Shown in pieces: positions 16,149-24,317 of a stretch of DNA of 64,000 nt. The notes beneath the pieces are model-generated. The model had not been told where the DNA came from, ran no database searches, and saw only the letters and a list, made by a program, of their open reading frames with translations. Within the stretch, counting starts at the first letter, position 1; each line of letters opens with the position of its first letter. Made by a program: the position numbers and the translations under genes. The stretch comes from Treponema sp. UBA7570 (lineage in GTDB: Bacteria > Spirochaetota > Spirochaetia > Treponematales > Treponemataceae): NCBI GenBank assembly GCA_002477955.1, contig DLLE01000052.1:10752-74751 (forward strand), given 5' to 3'.

Positions 16149-17441
16149 ATGAATTTTTATTCAAGCTTAAAAAAAACAAAAAAAGCAGTGGAAAAATTTT
16201 TCAAATTTTCTCCACTGTTTTTGACTTCCTTTTTTATCTTATCCTGTGCTTCAAAATCGGAAAAGCAAAGATTGCGCGAAATTGCAGTTCAAAATTCAAA
16301 AAAAACTGCAATTGAACAGTTTGTAAACAAGTTGCCAGAAAGCGAAAGAATTTCTCAGCTTTTTTTGGTCAATATAGAAGGAAACAAAAATTATATTCCT
16401 GTTGAAAAAACAGGTTCGCTTTATGGCAAAAAAAACGAAGGCGAACCTCTCCTTCCTGGCGGCTGTCTTTTTTTTAGCTACAATATTGCGGATTCGAAAG
16501 AGCAGGTTCGTTCGTTTATAAACTCTATAAATTCATTTTATTCAAAAAATAACAACGTTCTTCCGTTTATTGCGGTTGATCAGGAAGGCGGTTCAGTCAA
16601 CCGTCTCCGAAAAATTACCGGAAATTTTCCTTCAGAAAAATATATTTCTCAAAATTTCGATGAAGCAAAAGCCCGGGAAATTTATGAAAATCAGGCTAGC
16701 CAAATGGCCGAACTCGGTTTTAATATGAACCTTGCGCCTGTTGTTGAAGTTGAAACTTTGGAAAATTCCGATTTTTTGGATACGCGCTCTTTTGGTTCTC
16801 TTGAAAAAGTTCTTTTTTATGCGCCTTTGGAGATAAATGCCTTTGAAAATCAAAAAATTGCGACAGTTTTAAAGCATTTTCCAGGAAATTCAAATACCGA
16901 TCCGCATACAGGTCTTCCTGAAATAAAAATTTCTTCAGAAGAGCTTAAAAACGAACTCCTTGAACCGTTTAAAAAACTTCTTCCTTTGTCTTCATCTGTC
17001 CTTATGAGCCATGCCAGAGTTACCGTTGAGGATGACTTTTCTTATTGCGATTCTTCAATTCCTGCCTGTCTTTCTGAATTTTGGGTAACAAAAGTTTTGA
17101 GGGAAGATTTTGGGTTTGAAGGTCTTGTTTTGAGCGATGATATTTTTATGGGCGCTTTGGCGGACAATGGTTTTTTGAGCGAAGATGCAGCGGTTAGGGC
17201 GATTGAGGCCGGTGTTAATATAATTATGCTGAGCGAAAAACGTTTTGGTTCTGTTGCAAAAATTTTACTCAAAAAAGCATCTGAATCTCAAGAGTTTAAT
17301 CAAAAAATTCAAAAAAGCGTTCAAAAAATAATCGAATATAAAATTAAGGGCGGACTTTTGGAACTTAGGCAGTTTGATTTTGATTCAGACGGCAAAAAAC
17401 TGAAAATTCCAGCTTTTAAAGTCGTTGCCGCGGATTTTTAA
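16149..17441 (+). CDS. GH3-family glycosidase lipoprotein (NagZ-like)
   Basis: Probable exported beta-N-acetylhexosaminidase or other GH3 hydrolase. A hydrophobic N-terminus ends in FILSC (about residue 36), a lipobox, so it is likely membrane anchored. The GH3 barrel motifs are VDQEGGSVNRLRK near 140, KHFPGNSNTDPH near 235 and LSDDIFMGAL near 325, whose aspartate is the expected nucleophile. In NagZ the second motif is KHFPGHGDTxxDSH; here two of its residues differ (N for H, P for S) but the final histidine is kept. It starts 5 bases after the chemoreceptor stop codon and is followed 2 bases later by a methyltransferase gene. Confidence 0.85.
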   Translation: MNFYSSLKKTKKAVEKFFKFSPLFLTSFFILSCASKSEKQRLREIAVQNSKKTAIEQFVNKLPESERISQLFLVNIEGNKNYIPVEKTGSLYGKKNEGEPLLPGGCLFFSYNIADSKEQVRSFINSINSFYSKNNNVLPFIAVDQEGGSVNRLRKITGNFPSEKYISQNFDEAKAREIYENQASQMAELGFNMNLAPVVEVETLENSDFLDTRSFGSLEKVLFYAPLEINAFENQKIATVLKHFPGNSNTDPHTGLPEIKISSEELKNELLEPFKKLLPLSSSVLMSHARVTVEDDFSYCDSSIPACLSEFWVTKVLREDFGFEGLVLSDDIFMGALADNGFLSEDAAVRAIEAGVNIIMLSEKRFGSVAKILLKKASESQEFNQKIQKSVQKIIEYKIKGGLLELRQFDFDSDGKKLKIPAFKVVAADF

Positions 17442-17443
17442 GA

Positions 17444-18280
17444 ATGAAACAAAAAAACAAAAAAAATAAACTTTCTGGAGCCGAAGGTTTTGATTCATAT
17501 TATTCAGAAATTTTTGGTTCAAGATGGAATTTGTTGAAGCCGTCTCTTTACGGCAAAAATCAGCTTGCAGAATTTAATGCCGGCGGAAGCGAAAGTTATT
17601 TTCTTGACAGCGCTTCTGTTCGCGCCGCAGTAACTCTTCCATTAAAAAATGCCAGGACTGTTTTGGACATGTGCGCCGCTCCTGGAGGAAAAACAATTGT
17701 CCTTGCAAGCTGCATGGAAAAAAATGCTGAGCTTTTGGCAAATGAACGTTCGTCTGAGCGCAAAATCCGCCTTTTTCATTCTGTGGAAAATTGTCTTCCA
17801 GAAAATGTAAAAAAACGTGTCAATGTAATTTGCAAAGATGGAGCTATACTTTGCCTTGCAGAATCAAACAGATTTGACCGAATTTTGCTCGACGCTCCAT
17901 GTTCTTCCGAAAGGCATGTTCTTTGCGATTTGAATTATTTAAAAGACTGGTCGCCATCGAGAATTAAAACTCTTGCAATTGCCCAGTGGTCGCTTTTGTC
18001 TTCTGCATGGCGCATGCTCAATGTGGACGGATATATGGTTTATTCAACCTGTGCACTTAATCCGGACGAAAATGACAATATCATAAAAAAACTGTTAAAA
18101 AAATTTGACGATGTGGAAATTTGTGAACCTAAAATTTCTTCAGATGTAAGCAGCTTTTGCAATGCGACTTTGCCTGAAGGCGAAAAAACAGAGTTTGGAA
18201 GCCATGTTTTGCCAGACACTTGCAATGGAGCAGGACCTCTTTATTTTTCACTTTTGCATAAAATTGGCATAATAGAATAA
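17444..18280 (+). CDS. RsmB/NOP2-family RNA m5C methyltransferase
   Basis: S-adenosylmethionine-dependent cytosine-5 RNA methyltransferase of 278 residues, consisting of little more than the catalytic domain. The SAM loop is VLDMCAAPGGKT near 70; DAPCSS carries one catalytic cysteine near 150 and YSTCALNPDEND the other near 200, both intact. The N-terminal NusB-like domain of E. coli RsmB is absent, so the target may differ from 16S C967. The start is 2 bases after the GH3 stop codon, and the two are probably co-transcribed. Confidence 0.9.
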   Translation: MKQKNKKNKLSGAEGFDSYYSEIFGSRWNLLKPSLYGKNQLAEFNAGGSESYFLDSASVRAAVTLPLKNARTVLDMCAAPGGKTIVLASCMEKNAELLANERSSERKIRLFHSVENCLPENVKKRVNVICKDGAILCLAESNRFDRILLDAPCSSERHVLCDLNYLKDWSPSRIKTLAIAQWSLLSSAWRMLNVDGYMVYSTCALNPDENDNIIKKLLKKFDDVEICEPKISSDVSSFCNATLPEGEKTEFGSHVLPDTCNGAGPLYFSLLHKIGIIE

Positions 18281-18350
18281 AAATAATAGAAGAATTTAAG
18301 TTTAAGTGCTAAAATGGTAGAGGTTTATTTTAAAAATTAAGAGGAAAGAG

Positions 18351-19607
18351 ATGGCTTCAACTACAAAGGAACAGAAACTTCAGAGCATTATTGAGATGGA
18401 ACGAATGCTAAATGAAATTCAAGATTTGGATGTTCTGCTGGAAAGAATTCTAACGGAAGCAAGAAAAATTGTTCATGCAGATGCCGGCTCGATTTATGTA
18501 GTTGAAGGAAATAATTTAAGAATAAAATATGCACAAAATGACACCCAGTTAAAAACTGTTCCTGCGGGCTCAAAAATTCCTTATGTTTCTTTTTCCTTTC
18601 CTATTTCAAAAAAATCAATTGCCGGTTACTGCGTGGTTTCCGGAAAATCTGTAAATATTGCCGATGCTTATAATCTTTCTGAAGATTTGCCATTTTCGTT
18701 CAACAAAGCGACTGACAAAGAAACTGGATATCGTTCAACTTCAATGTTTTGTATTCCTTTAAAAATTGCCAGCGGAAAAATTCTTGGAGTTCTCCAGATT
18801 ATAAATGCTCAGAATGAAAATGGAAATGTAATTCCTTTTGACTCTGATGCTGAACTTTATATTACGCATTTTGCGGCAAGTGCGGTTCAGGCTCTTGAAC
18901 ATGCCCGTCTTATCGGAAATATGATAAAATCACTTCAACTTATGGCACAGTTTCGAGATCCGAAAGAAACTTTTAAGCATGTCGAAAGGGTTTCTTCGTT
19001 TTCGATTGAAATTTATGACCGCTGGGCAGTGAATAATAATGTTCCATTCCTTGAACAGCAAAAATACCGTGATAATTTAAAGATTGCCGCAAAATGCCAT
19101 GATTTTGGAAAAGTTGCCGTTCAGGACGCAATTCTCAAAAAAATAACGCCGCGGTTAACTTGCGACGAACGTAATATTATGAAAGGTCATACTTGCGCTG
19201 GAGCCTTGATTTTTAATGAGCCTGAATCCGCCCTCGAAGAAATGTGCCGAGATGTTGCCTTGAGACACCATGAATGGTGGGACGGGCAGGATAAAGGTTA
19301 TCCTGGAGATTTTGATTTTTCAAAATATGAGCCTGGAATGGCTATTCCTCAGGCAAAACCCTTAAAAGGCGAAGAAATTCCTCTTGCCGCGAGAATTGTT
19401 TCGATTGCCGATGTTTTTGACGCTCTAAGCCATAAACGTGCTTATAAAAGCGCATGGTCTTTGGAAGATTCTTTTTTTGAAATCGAAAAACTTTCCGGAA
19501 CTCAGTTTGATCCATCATTGGTAATGGCTTTTTTGCAGATAAAAGATCGTATTATTGCAATCAATTCTGCGTTTGAAACAAATGGTTCTGCTGAGGATAT
19601 TGACTGA
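18351..19607 (+). CDS. GAF and HD-GYP domain phosphodiesterase
   Basis: Probable cyclic-di-GMP phosphodiesterase of 418 residues. A GAF sensor domain occupies about 10-185. The HD-GYP domain follows, with the metal site KCHDFGKVAVQDAILKK near 248, HHEWWDGQDKGYPGD near 305 containing the GYP signature, and a later VSIADVFDALSHKRAYK near 350. All catalytic histidine/aspartate positions I can check are present. A clean AGAGGAAAG site precedes the ATG. The gene ends 7 bases before the convergent DUF188 gene, with no obvious terminator between them. The GAF ligand is unknown. Confidence 0.92.
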   Translation: MASTTKEQKLQSIIEMERMLNEIQDLDVLLERILTEARKIVHADAGSIYVVEGNNLRIKYAQNDTQLKTVPAGSKIPYVSFSFPISKKSIAGYCVVSGKSVNIADAYNLSEDLPFSFNKATDKETGYRSTSMFCIPLKIASGKILGVLQIINAQNENGNVIPFDSDAELYITHFAASAVQALEHARLIGNMIKSLQLMAQFRDPKETFKHVERVSSFSIEIYDRWAVNNNVPFLEQQKYRDNLKIAAKCHDFGKVAVQDAILKKITPRLTCDERNIMKGHTCAGALIFNEPESALEEMCRDVALRHHEWWDGQDKGYPGDFDFSKYEPGMAIPQAKPLKGEEIPLAARIVSIADVFDALSHKRAYKSAWSLEDSFFEIEKLSGTQFDPSLVMAFLQIKDRIIAINSAFETNGSAEDID

Positions 19608-19614
19608 TATTTTT

Positions 19615-20100
19615 TTAGTTCTTTTTTGAAAAATTTTCGTTTACGATAAGCTGGCTTGTTTTTCGCTCAAAACAGTCTGCAAATTTTTTTAATTCTCTAA
19701 TTCCGTAGCGGCTTGCATTTTTTTCTGAAAGCCCAAGCTGTGCAAGGTTGAGGTTGAAATTTCTTTCACTCAAGCGTTCGTGTATATTGTCTTTTGTAAA
19801 AGCTGTTCCGCGATCATTCATTACGAAGATTTTTTTTTCTACAAGCCGTGCTGCAAATGGAATGTCCCTTGTAATTACGATGTCGTTGTTTTTTGCATTT
19901 TCAAAAATAAAATTATCGGCGGCACCTTCTTTTTTTTCGCAGACAATCATTTTAAAAAGAGGGTTGTTCTTTGGATGGGAAATTTCATGGTTTGCGACAA
20001 AATTAACATTTAAGTTTTTTGCTTTTGCTATGTCGATTACATAATTTTTTACAGGAAGAGGGCAGGAATCGGCATCTATCCAGATGAAAAATGAATACAT
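19615..20100 (-). CDS. DUF188 (YaiI/YqxD) family protein
   Basis: A 161-residue PIN/NYN-like protein, probably an RNase of unknown target. Family signatures are IWIDADSCPLPVKNYV at the N-terminus, VITRDIPFAARLV in the middle with its aspartate, and MNDRGTAFTKDNI towards the end. These acidic residues form the presumed metal site. It is the last gene of the minus-strand infC-rpmI-rplT-coiled coil-zapA block, 10 bases after zapA. Confidence 0.9.
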   Translation of the reverse strand: MYSFFIWIDADSCPLPVKNYVIDIAKAKNLNVNFVANHEISHPKNNPLFKMIVCEKKEGAADNFIFENAKNNDIVITRDIPFAARLVEKKIFVMNDRGTAFTKDNIHERLSERNFNLNLAQLGLSEKNASRYGIRELKKFADCFERKTSQLIVNENFSKKN

Positions 20101-20110
20101 TTTTTTGCAC

Positions 20111-20410
20111 CTATGCTTTTAAAACCTGATCAAGTTTTTTTATCATTTCGGAAGTCAGTTTTTCTGCTTTTTCGTTGCTGAGCGAAGTTTTTTGAGAAAC
20201 TGAACTTTTTGATTTTTCTTTGTAGAGTTCGTCGCAGAGCATTATTCCTGCGAGAATTGAAATATGGAGTTCAGATTTTAACATTCCACTTTTTTGAATT
20301 TCGTTTACGATATTTTTATAATAGCCAAGCAACTTTTTAAGATAGTTATCATCTTCACTTGCTTTTATTGAAAAAGATGTTCCTAAAAGCTCTATTTTCA
20401 ATGTTCCCAT
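20111..20410 (-). CDS. zapA: cell division protein ZapA
   Basis: Z-ring stabilising protein of 99 residues that crosslinks FtsZ filaments. The N-terminal beta strand GTLKIELLGTSFSIKASED, the LLGYYKNIVNEI helix and the central SILAGIMLCDELYK helix match ZapA. A predicted C-terminal helix follows a variable linker. It lies 20 bases downstream of a coiled-coil gene that may act with it, and in the same strand block as ribosomal protein genes. Confidence 0.85.
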   Translation of the reverse strand: MGTLKIELLGTSFSIKASEDDNYLKKLLGYYKNIVNEIQKSGMLKSELHISILAGIMLCDELYKEKSKSSVSQKTSLSNEKAEKLTSEMIKKLDQVLKA

Positions 20411-20430
20411 TAAACTGCCTTTTTGGTTTA

Positions 20431-20934
20431 TTAAAAAATATCAAATGACGGCTGAATTGTCTCTGTTTTTTCAGAAGATTCTTCGTTCTTAACTGAATTT
20501 TCTTGTTCTGTCTGCTGGTTCTGAACTGGAATTGCTGTATCAAACGAGTGCTGAACTGCTTTATCTTGAATTAAACTGTTTTCTGTATTTTTTTGTTCGA
20601 AAGAATTTTGAATTGAAGTTTGTTCTGTAGTTTTGTCTGCTTGCTGAACTAGTATTTGCGGTTGTTTTTGTACAGACGCTTGAACACCTGCTGTTGCCGT
20701 ATGAACTGCATTTTCTACAGCATTTAAACGTTCAAGCGCCTTTAAAATTCCTTCCTCGATCTTGCCTTGATCTGTCTGAAAACTAGAAAATTGCTCCGTT
20801 TTTGCTGAAAGTGCGTTTGTGAGCTCTGCGCATTTTCTACGCAAAGCAGCATTTTCTGCATTAAGCTGTACGATTTTCGCAACAGCATTTTCTACTTTTT
20901 CTTCAAGAAGAATGACTTGATCGAGTGAAATCAT
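20431..20934 (-). CDS. coiled-coil protein next to zapA (ZapB-like candidate)
   Basis: A 167-residue cytoplasmic protein. Residues about 1-85 form a strong coiled coil (QVILLEEKVENAVAKIVQLN, NAALRRKCAELTNALSAKTE), then a glutamine-rich, low-complexity and probably disordered tail, ending SFDIF. The coiled coil and the position beside zapA suggest a cell-division partner similar to ZapB, but sequence identity to ZapB is not evident by eye. The terminal hydrophobic SFDIF peptide might be an interaction motif. Confidence 0.6.
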   Translation of the reverse strand: MISLDQVILLEEKVENAVAKIVQLNAENAALRRKCAELTNALSAKTEQFSSFQTDQGKIEEGILKALERLNAVENAVHTATAGVQASVQKQPQILVQQADKTTEQTSIQNSFEQKNTENSLIQDKAVQHSFDTAIPVQNQQTEQENSVKNEESSEKTETIQPSFDIF

Positions 20935-20952
20935 TTTTACGTCTCCGTAAAA

Positions 20953-21312
20953 TTATTTGCTGAGCGCTTTTTTTGCAACTTCAACAACAGCTTTGAATGC
21001 TGCTGGGTCTTCAATAGCCATGTTTGAAAGAGCCTTTCGGTTCAATGTTACACCTGCTTTGTTAAGCCCATCAATAAAGCGTGAGTAAGAAAGACCTTCA
21101 TCACGAACAGCTGCATTGATACGTGCAATCCACAACTGGCGGAAATCGCCTTTGCGGTCTCGGCGGTCAACATAAGCGTGGCGAAGAGCCTTTACAACAG
21201 CGTCTTTTGCTGCTTTGTAGTTTGTTCCGCGGCGTCCAGTAAATCCGCTTGCAAGTTTAAGAATCTTTGAACGGCGGTTATTGCGTTTTGTTCCATCTAT
21301 TGCTCTAGACAT
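20953..21312 (-). CDS. rplT: 50S ribosomal protein L20
   Basis: Large-subunit assembly protein of 119 residues, normal length. The basic N-terminus [20 protein letters not shown] and [20 protein letters not shown] are the conserved rRNA-binding parts. It is the third gene of infC-rpmI-rplT, in the usual order, with an AAAGGAG site before the ATG. In other bacteria L20 represses this operon; no obvious mimic of the 23S site was identified here. Confidence 0.98.
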   Translation of the reverse strand: MSRAIDGTKRNNRRSKILKLASGFTGRRGTNYKAAKDAVVKALRHAYVDRRDRKGDFRQLWIARINAAVRDEGLSYSRFIDGLNKAGVTLNRKALSNMAIEDPAAFKAVVEVAKKALSK

Positions 21313-21336
21313 TTTATTCTCCTTTAATTAACGGTA

Positions 21337-21537
21337 TTAGCCGTATGGAAGCTGCTGTTTGCGGATTCTTGCTGCTGAATCTTCAGAAAGAATTCCAGCG
21401 CCACGAAGGTGCATTTTGCGTTTTGGTGATTTCTTAGTCAAAATATGACGAAGATTCATTTTCTTGTACTTTACTTTGCCAGTTCCAGTAAGAGAGAATC
21501 TCTTAGCTGAGGCTTTCTTTGTCTTCATCTTAGGCAT
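21337..21537 (-). CDS. rpmI: 50S ribosomal protein L35
   Basis: A 66-residue, strongly basic large-subunit protein starting [20 protein letters not shown], with the typical internal [15 protein letters not shown]. It lies between infC and rplT with short spacers (19 and 24 bases), so all three are co-transcribed. Confidence 0.98.
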   Translation of the reverse strand: MPKMKTKKASAKRFSLTGTGKVKYKKMNLRHILTKKSPKRKMHLRGAGILSEDSAARIRKQQLPYG

Positions 21538-21556
21538 TTTACTTTACCTCATTCCT

Positions 21557-22084
21557 TTACTTGACTTTCGAATTTAAGGTCATCGACATGAAACGGCCTT
21601 CCATTGCTGGCGCCTTTTCAATTGCGTATGAACCTTCACGAAGTCTTTTTTCTACTTCTTTCAGGACATCAAATCCAAGTTCTGTGTGGGCAAGTTCACG
21701 TCCGCGGAAACGAATCGTTACTTTTACTTTGTTACCATCATCAAGGAATTCCTGAATATGTTTTGCCTTAGTGTCAAGGTCGCCTGCGCCGATTTTTGGC
21801 TGCATGCGGATTTCCTTATTCTTAAGGGCTTTTTGGTTCTTGCGGGAATCACGGAGTCTTTTTTCCTGCTCGTACCGATACTTACCAAAGTTAAGAATCT
21901 TGCAAACCGGCGGATTTGCGTTAGGGGACACTTCAACAAGGTCGAGATTTCTCTCTTTTGCTAATTCCAGTGCGTCGCGAGTTGAAATAATTTTTACTTC
22001 ACTCTTTTCACCTTCACCATCAATCAAACGAACTTCACGAACACGAATCTGTTCATTGATTCTTAAACCTTTAATGTCTGCCAA
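21557..22084 (-). CDS. infC: translation initiation factor IF-3, TTG start
   Basis: Binds the 30S subunit and controls start-codon selection. The sequence from [15 protein letters not shown] through the linker [22 protein letters not shown] to [12 protein letters not shown] covers both IF-3 domains. The frame is open to 22141, but the family start and a strong AGGAGG (22089-22094) point to the TTG at 22084, giving 175 residues beginning with [12 protein letters not shown] non-ATG start is common for infC, though UUG is less restrictive than the AUU of E. coli. An 18-bp palindrome sits directly before the ribosome binding site. Confidence 0.93.
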   Translation of the reverse strand: MADIKGLRINEQIRVREVRLIDGEGEKSEVKIISTRDALELAKERNLDLVEVSPNANPPVCKILNFGKYRYEQEKRLRDSRKNQKALKNKEIRMQPKIGAGDLDTKAKHIQEFLDDGNKVKVTIRFRGRELAHTELGFDVLKEVEKRLREGSYAIEKAPAMEGRFMSMTLNSKVK

Positions 22085-22094
22085 CGTTCCTCCT

Positions 22095-22112
22095 AGTGTT
22101 TTACAAAACACT
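22095..22112 (-). promoter_or_regulatory. hairpin abutting the infC ribosome binding site
   Basis: A perfect palindrome AGTGTTTT, 2-nt loop, AAAACACT, ending at the base next to the AGGAGG of infC. In the mRNA it would place a stable stem directly 5' of the ribosome binding site, where a protein or the stem itself could alter translation. Confidence 0.5.
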
Positions 22113-22131
22113 TGTATCAATAAGTCTTTAC

Positions 22132-22161
22132 ATAATATCAAATTCTGAGATTCTTTGTCTA
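22132..22161 (-). promoter_or_regulatory. promoter of the infC-rpmI-rplT operon
   Basis: On the minus strand, TAGACA (22156-22161) and TATTAT (22132-22137) have an 18-bp spacer, about 48 bases before the infC TTG. The transcript would start just before the palindromic hairpin. Confidence 0.65.
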
Positions 22162-22209
22162 GTTGTTTTTTCTCTGTTTTTGTATCTGCTGTATTGAAAA
22201 AATAGAACT

Positions 22210-22872
22210 TTGCTGATATTTTTTATTGCACCTATGTATTTGTTTTCTTTTTTGTTGTTTCCAATAGTAACTTTTTTTAAAGCGTGTTCTGATTATAAGA
22301 AATTAGGTTTTGAATACTTAAAAAGCCGTTTTTTAATTGTGCTTTTTGGCGCTTTGAGCGGTTGTGCTCTTTGTGCAATTTTTGAATTTTGTATTTTTGT
22401 TCCGGAGTATCAGGGAACTGATGCCGCGTTTTTCTTTTTATTGCAGTGGATTTTTAGCTTTTTTATTCCGTCGCTTTTTTTTGTTTTTTTTATTTTGTGG
22501 TCGAATGATGAATGGCGGGTACGAATTGACGGCTTTTTGTATTTTTTTCTTCCTTTTTTGTGCGTTTATGTTCCATTTTGGCTTTTTACAAAAAATGCGG
22601 AACTTTCGTTCTTTATGCTTTTTGTTTTGCCGGTGATGTTCCTTTTTGAAGTTTTTGCGCTCGAGACTGATGTCAAGGCTTTTTATTTGAATTTAAAAAA
22701 CAAGTCTGCAAAATGTGTGCTTAACGTTTTTTTTATTTTGGCCGAATCCGTTTTTGCTTCGCTTGTTTTGACTCTTTATTATTTTGATTTTGACTGGTGG
22801 ATCTGGGGTTCTGCCTGTGGTGTTTTTGCAGTTTTGTGTCTTTTTAGATTTTGTTTTAAGGTGAAAAAATAG
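22210..22872 (+). CDS. uncharacterised integral membrane protein
   Basis: Not recognised. Up to 220 residues, very rich in phenylalanine, with about six or seven membrane segments and short charged loops (for example [11 protein letters not shown] near 95). The C-terminus ends in a basic cytoplasmic tail, FRFCFKVKK. No enzyme motif is visible. The start is uncertain: the frame opens with TTG at 22210, and an ATG at 22234 is equally good; neither has a ribosome binding site. It is divergent from infC. Confidence 0.65.
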   Translation: MLIFFIAPMYLFSFLLFPIVTFFKACSDYKKLGFEYLKSRFLIVLFGALSGCALCAIFEFCIFVPEYQGTDAAFFFLLQWIFSFFIPSLFFVFFILWSNDEWRVRIDGFLYFFLPFLCVYVPFWLFTKNAELSFFMLFVLPVMFLFEVFALETDVKAFYLNLKNKSAKCVLNVFFILAESVFASLVLTLYYFDFDWWIWGSACGVFAVLCLFRFCFKVKK

Positions 22873-22880
22873 TTTTTTTT

Positions 22881-22975
22881 AGAAAGATGCGCTCCGTTCC
22901 GCAGTGGCGGCAAGGCCGGTCCGAAGGACTGAGGGTTACCGAACCACGGAGAAACGCTGGACGGTAAAATTTGCG
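22881..22975. repeat. clover-like structured repeat, family D
   Basis: An outer stem CTCCGT (22892-22897) with ACGGAG (22946-22951) encloses three hairpins in order: CCGC/GCGG (22899-22910), GTCC/GGAC (22919-22929) and GGTT/AACC (22934-22945), each with a 3-4 nt loop. An outer GCGC pair flanks it. This is a four-way junction if folded. It lies between a membrane protein gene and the terminator shared with the aldolase gene. Confidence 0.65.
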
Positions 22976-22987
22976 CCTGAAAAAAAC

Positions 22988-23047
22988 AAAAAGGCTGTAA
23001 AAAGCAGTGCCTGTAAAAAATTGGCATTTGCTTTGAACAGCCTTTTT
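22988..23047. terminator. bidirectional terminator between convergent genes
   Basis: AAAAAGGCTGT (22988-22998) pairs with ACAGCCTTTTT (23037-23047), with an inner stem AAGCAGTGCC with GGCATTTGCTT. A/T runs on both sides allow termination of the membrane-protein gene on the plus strand and of the aldolase gene on the minus strand. Confidence 0.82.
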
Positions 23048-23067
23048 TTATTAAGAAGTGGCAAATC

Positions 23068-24066
23068 CTAGTCGAGCGCGTGTCCTGCTGAGCCTAAAAC
23101 GTCGATGTTTTTGTGCATGTACATTTTTTTGAGCTCGTCGCGGGCCGGCCCAAGGTATTTTCTAGGGTCAAATTCGCCCGGGTTTTCTGCAAGAACTTTG
23201 CGGATGATGGCTGTCATTGCAAGGCGTCCGTCTGAGTCGATGTTGATTTTGCAAACGGCGGATTTTGCCGCTTTCCTGAGCTGCTCTTCTGGAATTCCGA
23301 CTGAATCAGGAATTTTTCCGCCGTACTGTTCAATCATTTTTACATACTGGATTGGCACGGAAGATGAGCCGTGCAGTACGATAGGAAATCCTGGAAGCTG
23401 TTTTTCGATTTCCGCGAGAACGTCGAAGGCAAGCGGCGGTGGAATTAAAATTCCGTCGGCGTTGCGGGTGCACTGTTCCGGAGTAAATTTGCAGCGGCCG
23501 TGAGAAGTTCCAATCGAGATTGCGAGGGAATCGCAGCCTGTTTTGCGGGTAAAGTCTACGACTTCTTCCGGTTTTGTGTAGTGGCTTTCTGCCGCGCTTA
23601 CTTCGTCTTCAACTCCGGCAAGAACGCCGAGCTCTGCTTCTACGGTAACGTCGAATTTATGTGCGTAGTCAACGACCTGCTTTGTGAGCGCAATGTTTTC
23701 TTCGTATGGAAGCGAAGAGCCGTCGATCATAACTGAAGAAAAACCGTTGTCGATACAGTCTTTTGCTACTTCAAAGCTAGGACCGTGGTCAAGGTGAAGG
23801 ACGATCGGAATATCGCAGCCAAGCTCATGAGCATATTCAACTGCGCCGCGAGCTAAATTTCTGAGGATGAATTTGTCTGCATACTGGCGGGCGCCTTTTG
23901 AAACCTGAAGAATTACAGGAGATTTTGTTTCTACACAGGCCTGGATAATTGCCTGCATCTGTTCCATGTTGTTGAAGTTATAGGCAGGGATTGCATATTC
24001 GCCTTTTATTGCCTTCGCGAAAATATCGCGGGTGTTTACGAGTCCTAAATCTTTGTAATTTACCAT
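23068..24066 (-). CDS. fba: class II fructose-bisphosphate aldolase
   Basis: Zinc-dependent glycolytic/gluconeogenic aldolase, cytoplasmic, 332 residues. The metal and substrate motifs are in order: VLHLDHGPSFE near 90 (catalytic aspartate and zinc histidine), VEAELGVLAGVEDE near 140, the zinc histidine in ISIGTSHGRCKF, and VLHGSSSVP near 230. The start ATG has a GGAGG site 9-10 bases away. It belongs to the shorter class II group seen in spirochaetes and Clostridia. It is monocistronic with its own promoter and terminator. Confidence 0.96.
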   Translation of the reverse strand: MVNYKDLGLVNTRDIFAKAIKGEYAIPAYNFNNMEQMQAIIQACVETKSPVILQVSKGARQYADKFILRNLARGAVEYAHELGCDIPIVLHLDHGPSFEVAKDCIDNGFSSVMIDGSSLPYEENIALTKQVVDYAHKFDVTVEAELGVLAGVEDEVSAAESHYTKPEEVVDFTRKTGCDSLAISIGTSHGRCKFTPEQCTRNADGILIPPPLAFDVLAEIEKQLPGFPIVLHGSSSVPIQYVKMIEQYGGKIPDSVGIPEEQLRKAAKSAVCKINIDSDGRLAMTAIIRKVLAENPGEFDPRKYLGPARDELKKMYMHKNIDVLGSAGHALD

Positions 24067-24105
24067 AAAATTCTACGCCTCCATTGGTGTTGTTCTCTTG
24101 CTGTT

Positions 24106-24134
24106 ATTATGCAGCGTCAGAAACGAAAAATCAA
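24106..24134 (-). promoter_or_regulatory. promoter of fba
   Basis: On the minus strand, TTGATT (24129-24134) and CATAAT (24106-24111) are 17 bp apart. The start is about 33 bases before the ATG, leaving room for the GGAGG ribosome binding site. Confidence 0.7.
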
Positions 24135-24203
24135 GTTAAGAAGAAAATGTGCAGATTCGTGTAAAGTTTTTGGTTTTTAGAAAATAATGATGCTAAAAGA
24201 GTT

Positions 24204-24232
24204 TGACAAAGGACAAAGAGAAAAATATAATT
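24204..24232 (+). promoter_or_regulatory. consensus promoter of the flaA operon
   Basis: TTGACA (24204-24209), 17 bp, TATAAT (24227-24232): a perfect sigma-70 consensus, giving a leader of about 78 bases. This suggests housekeeping rather than sigma-28 control of this sheath protein operon. Confidence 0.9.
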
Positions 24233-24281
24233 TGGAATGTTATATAATTATTTTAGAAAATAATGCCGATAATTAAATTGC

Positions 24282-24300
24282 CGTATTATCAAGTAATACG
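24282..24300 (+). promoter_or_regulatory. 5' UTR hairpin upstream of flaA
   Basis: CGTATTA (24282-24288) and TAATACG (24294-24300) form a perfect 7-bp stem with loop TCAAG, ending three bases before the GAAGGAG ribosome binding site. It might stabilise the mRNA or modulate translation. Confidence 0.5.
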
Positions 24301-24317
24301 CATGAAGGAGTTTTTAG

